Shown in pieces: positions 32,640-34,411 of a stretch of DNA of 34,411 nt (the first letter of the stretch is position 1; every line of letters starts with the position of its first letter). Origin of the DNA: Pirellulales bacterium (lineage in GTDB: Bacteria; Planctomycetota; Planctomycetia; Pirellulales; JADZDJ01); the NCBI GenBank assembly GCA_020851115.1, contig JADZDJ010000200.1, positions 1 to 34,411 on the forward strand. The letters run 5' to 3'. Made by a program: the position numbers and the translations under genes. The notes beneath the pieces were generated by a model that was not told where the DNA came from, did no database searches, and was given only the letters and a program-made list of their open reading frames with translations.

Positions 32640-34411
32640 CTATTCCACAGCCGTATCGTTCGCCTCGTCGGCAGGGGTTTGCGCGACTGCATCGTTGGCG
32701 TTCGGCTGGTCTGATGCTGGATGATAGACGCCGACTTCGTCGCGGCCATCGCCGTTCCAATCGCCGGCTACCGGTTGGTCGCCCGAGGCACCCAAGTGGA
32801 CCACCTTATCTTGGCCGTCGATCACGTTGTTGCCATTTGTATCGAGAATCCAAGTGCCGTCGCGGAAGACGCCAAGGCGTTCGATGCCGTCGCCGTTCCA
32901 ATCGCCGACGACGGGAACATCTCCTTTTTGACCGAAGGTGGCCGTGACATCGCTGGGGCCAAAGCGGCCATCGGCGTCGATATCGAGGTGCCACTGGCCG
33001 TTATAAAAAATGCCGATGCGGCGCAGACCGTCGCCGGTCCAGTCGCCAACGACAGGGTGATCGAGCGGTGTGCCGTAATGGAAGACATGGTCGATCAGAT
33101 CTTCGCGAACCGGGCCGGTCGAGCCGCGCTGAAGTTTGCGTTTGCCGAGCGCCGCTTCGTCTTCTTCCGGGGGCGGGTTCTTCTTTTTCCCGGTGATGGG
33201 GTTGAGGGGATCGGGCAATCCAGGGTCGGCTTGGACCGCAATTGGATCGCGCGCCCAGGCCGGTCCATAGATGCCGATGTCGTCTTTGCCGTCGCCGTCC
33301 CAATCGCCGACCACTGGCTTGTCATCACGTGTGCCGAGTTTGGCCCACAGGTCGCCGGCATCCCATTTACCGTTGCCATTGAAGTCGATGAACCACTGGC
33401 CGTTGATATAAAGTCCCAGTTCCATGACGCCGTCGCCGTTGAAGTCTCCGGCCAGCGCGATGGCATTGCGCATTCCGATTGTTTCGCGGCGGGTTTGCGT
33501 GCCATCGGCGTTTTGCAAGATCCACTGGCCGCCAGTGAAGCTAAATTGCGACCAAGCAGGCGCACTGATGGAGACTGGAGTCATCGCCATCGTTTGCGGC
33601 ACTGTGCCGCGCGGATAGCCGGCATCGACGATGCTCAAGTGCCAGGTGTAATTCAGCCCATCTGAGCCATCCAGATTTGTCCGGGGATACAAACGGAGCG
33701 GCCCAAGCGCTTCCAATTCCGGGAAAATCGTTGGAATACCCGTCGCGGAGAAAACTGGCGGAATCGGCAAATTGATGATGGGAATCGGCGGGATAATGGG
33801 CGTGGTCGAGTAGACCACTTCGCTGAAATTGTTTTCGCGTGAATCGCCGGCAATGGCGAGGGAGAACTTTGCAATCACGTCGAAAGTGTTCGCGAAGCGG
33901 ATGTCGAAAATGGCGTCGGTCGGCGTTTTGTGATTGACCGCAAGTCCACCGGTTGTACCTGGAGTATCGAGGCTGTCGAAATAGCCGTCGGGTTGCACTT
34001 CGCGGACCAAGTACAAACCGGCCGGCAGGTTCGTGAATTCGTAATATCCGTTGGCGTCGGTGCGAGTCGAACGCTGATTGCCTTGGGTATCGAGAATCGG
34101 CTCTCCCTTGGCATTGTAGAGGAAAATTCTCACACCGGCGATCGGCGTATCGTCCGCCGTTCGCTTGCCGTCGCGGATCGTTTCTGGGTCGGGCTGTGAC
34201 TGGCCAGGGAGGATCTCAATCGGCGGTCCATCCTGGAACACGTAACCGGAAATTTTGCCACCGGGAACTTCGCAGAAGTCGTAATGCACGCCATGATCGC
34301 CGGAGAGCGTGACGATCTGGGTGAATTCGTCATTGGCCGAGTGGACGCCGCCCAGCGAACCGACTTCTTCTTCAGAGTCGAAATAGCCATCGGGGGTGTA
34401 CTCGCGGATGC
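32640..34411 (-). CDS. Large surface/adhesion protein, C-terminal part (SdrD-B and FG-GAP-like repeats)
   Basis: The frame is open to the window edge (first full codon at 34409), so the start and most of the protein lie beyond it. At least 590 residues are visible. First come two SdrD/Cna-B-like beta modules, one cut by the edge (REYTPDGYFDSEEEVGSLGG) and one complete (GYYEFTNLPAGLYLVREV, QPDGYFDSLDTPGTTGG); these give rod-like extracellular spacers. After a Pro/Ile-rich linker there are five repeats of the form V-x-GDW-x-GDG followed by a short strand (for example VVGDWDGDGKDDIGIY), like the calcium-binding loops of FG-GAP/VCBS repeats, spread over 32740-33440. The C-terminus ends in an acidic tail (ADEANDTAVE) with no LPxTG, PEP-CTERM or dockerin motif. 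The protein should be secreted and surface-exposed. The binding partner is unknown. Confidence 0.85.
   Translation of the reverse strand, partial: IREYTPDGYFDSEEEVGSLGGVHSANDEFTQIVTLSGDHGVHYDFCEVPGGKISGYVFQDGPPIEILPGQSQPDPETIRDGKRTADDTPIAGVRIFLYNAKGEPILDTQGNQRSTRTDANGYYEFTNLPAGLYLVREVQPDGYFDSLDTPGTTGGLAVNHKTPTDAIFDIRFANTFDVIAKFSLAIAGDSRENNFSEVVYSTTPIIPPIPIINLPIPPVFSATGIPTIFPELEALGPLRLYPRTNLDGSDGLNYTWHLSIVDAGYPRGTVPQTMAMTPVSISAPAWSQFSFTGGQWILQNADGTQTRRETIGMRNAIALAGDFNGDGVMELGLYINGQWFIDFNGNGKWDAGDLWAKLGTRDDKPVVGDWDGDGKDDIGIYGPAWARDPIAVQADPGLPDPLNPITGKKKNPPPEEDEAALGKRKLQRGSTGPVREDLIDHVFHYGTPLDHPVVGDWTGDGLRRIGIFYNGQWHLDIDADGRFGPSDVTATFGQKGDVPVVGDWNGDGIERLGVFRDGTWILDTNGNNVIDGQDKVVHLGASGDQPVAGDWNGDGRDEVGVYHPASDQPNANDAVAQTPADEANDTAVE

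Noticed and set aside
32721-33665. 314-codon frame on the plus strand
   Set aside because: Antisense to the FG-GAP repeats of the surface protein; its apparent repeats (VAVPIAD) mirror the GDWNGDG loops.

Overview
The window looks like chromosomal DNA of a high-GC planctomycete, probably of the Pirellulales type. This is inferred from the gene style: a formylglycine-type sulfatase with a secretion signal, small secreted proteins, a large SdrD-B/FG-GAP surface protein, a GldA/GldF-GldG/DUF4340 transporter, weak or absent Shine-Dalgarno sequences at most genes, and several families of short dispersed repeats. No genus can be named. No rRNA, tRNA, CRISPR array, transposase or prophage was seen.

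Layout. 1-5467 (+): the end of an NTF2-like/lipocalin-like protein, a small secreted coiled-coil protein, a secreted arylsulfatase and a secreted DUF1254/DUF1214 protein. 5698-8379 (+): mutS. 8705-15141 (-): an APC-type permease, an ammonium channel (amt) and an orphan LivG/LivF ATPase pair, all transport genes and mostly nitrogen related. 15620-18072 (+): purH and trpC. 18083-19918 (-): mutY and a hemerythrin-like protein. 20396-20596 (+): rpsU behind a promoter and a structured leader. 20731-24747 (-): a DedA protein, a biotin-protein ligase, the remnant of a tiny secreted gene and sppA. 25379-25987 (+): lexA. 26197-32014 (-): a GldA-like ATPase, a GldF-GldG fusion and a DUF4340 protein, apparently one operon. 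32640-34411 (-): the C-terminal part of a large surface protein that runs off the window.

The most unusual object is the LivG-type ATPase at 13822-15141. Its nucleotide-binding domain is split between Walker A and the Q-loop by about 187 residues. These contain two transmembrane helices around an extracytoplasmic segment with an internal duplication, which would turn a normally peripheral ATPase into an integral membrane protein. It has no permease or binding-protein genes beside it.

Other points worth a second look are: a 59-bp inverted-repeat element absorbed in frame into mutS; a MutY whose catalytic Asp position is Glu; a small secreted protein gene broken by one in-frame TAG; two near-identical 21-bp GGGTTC-type repeats, one of which supplies the mutY stop codon; and matching low-complexity inserts in two partner proteins of the Gld-like transporter. 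DNA repair and SOS genes (mutS, mutY, lexA) are spread through the window but not linked in an operon.
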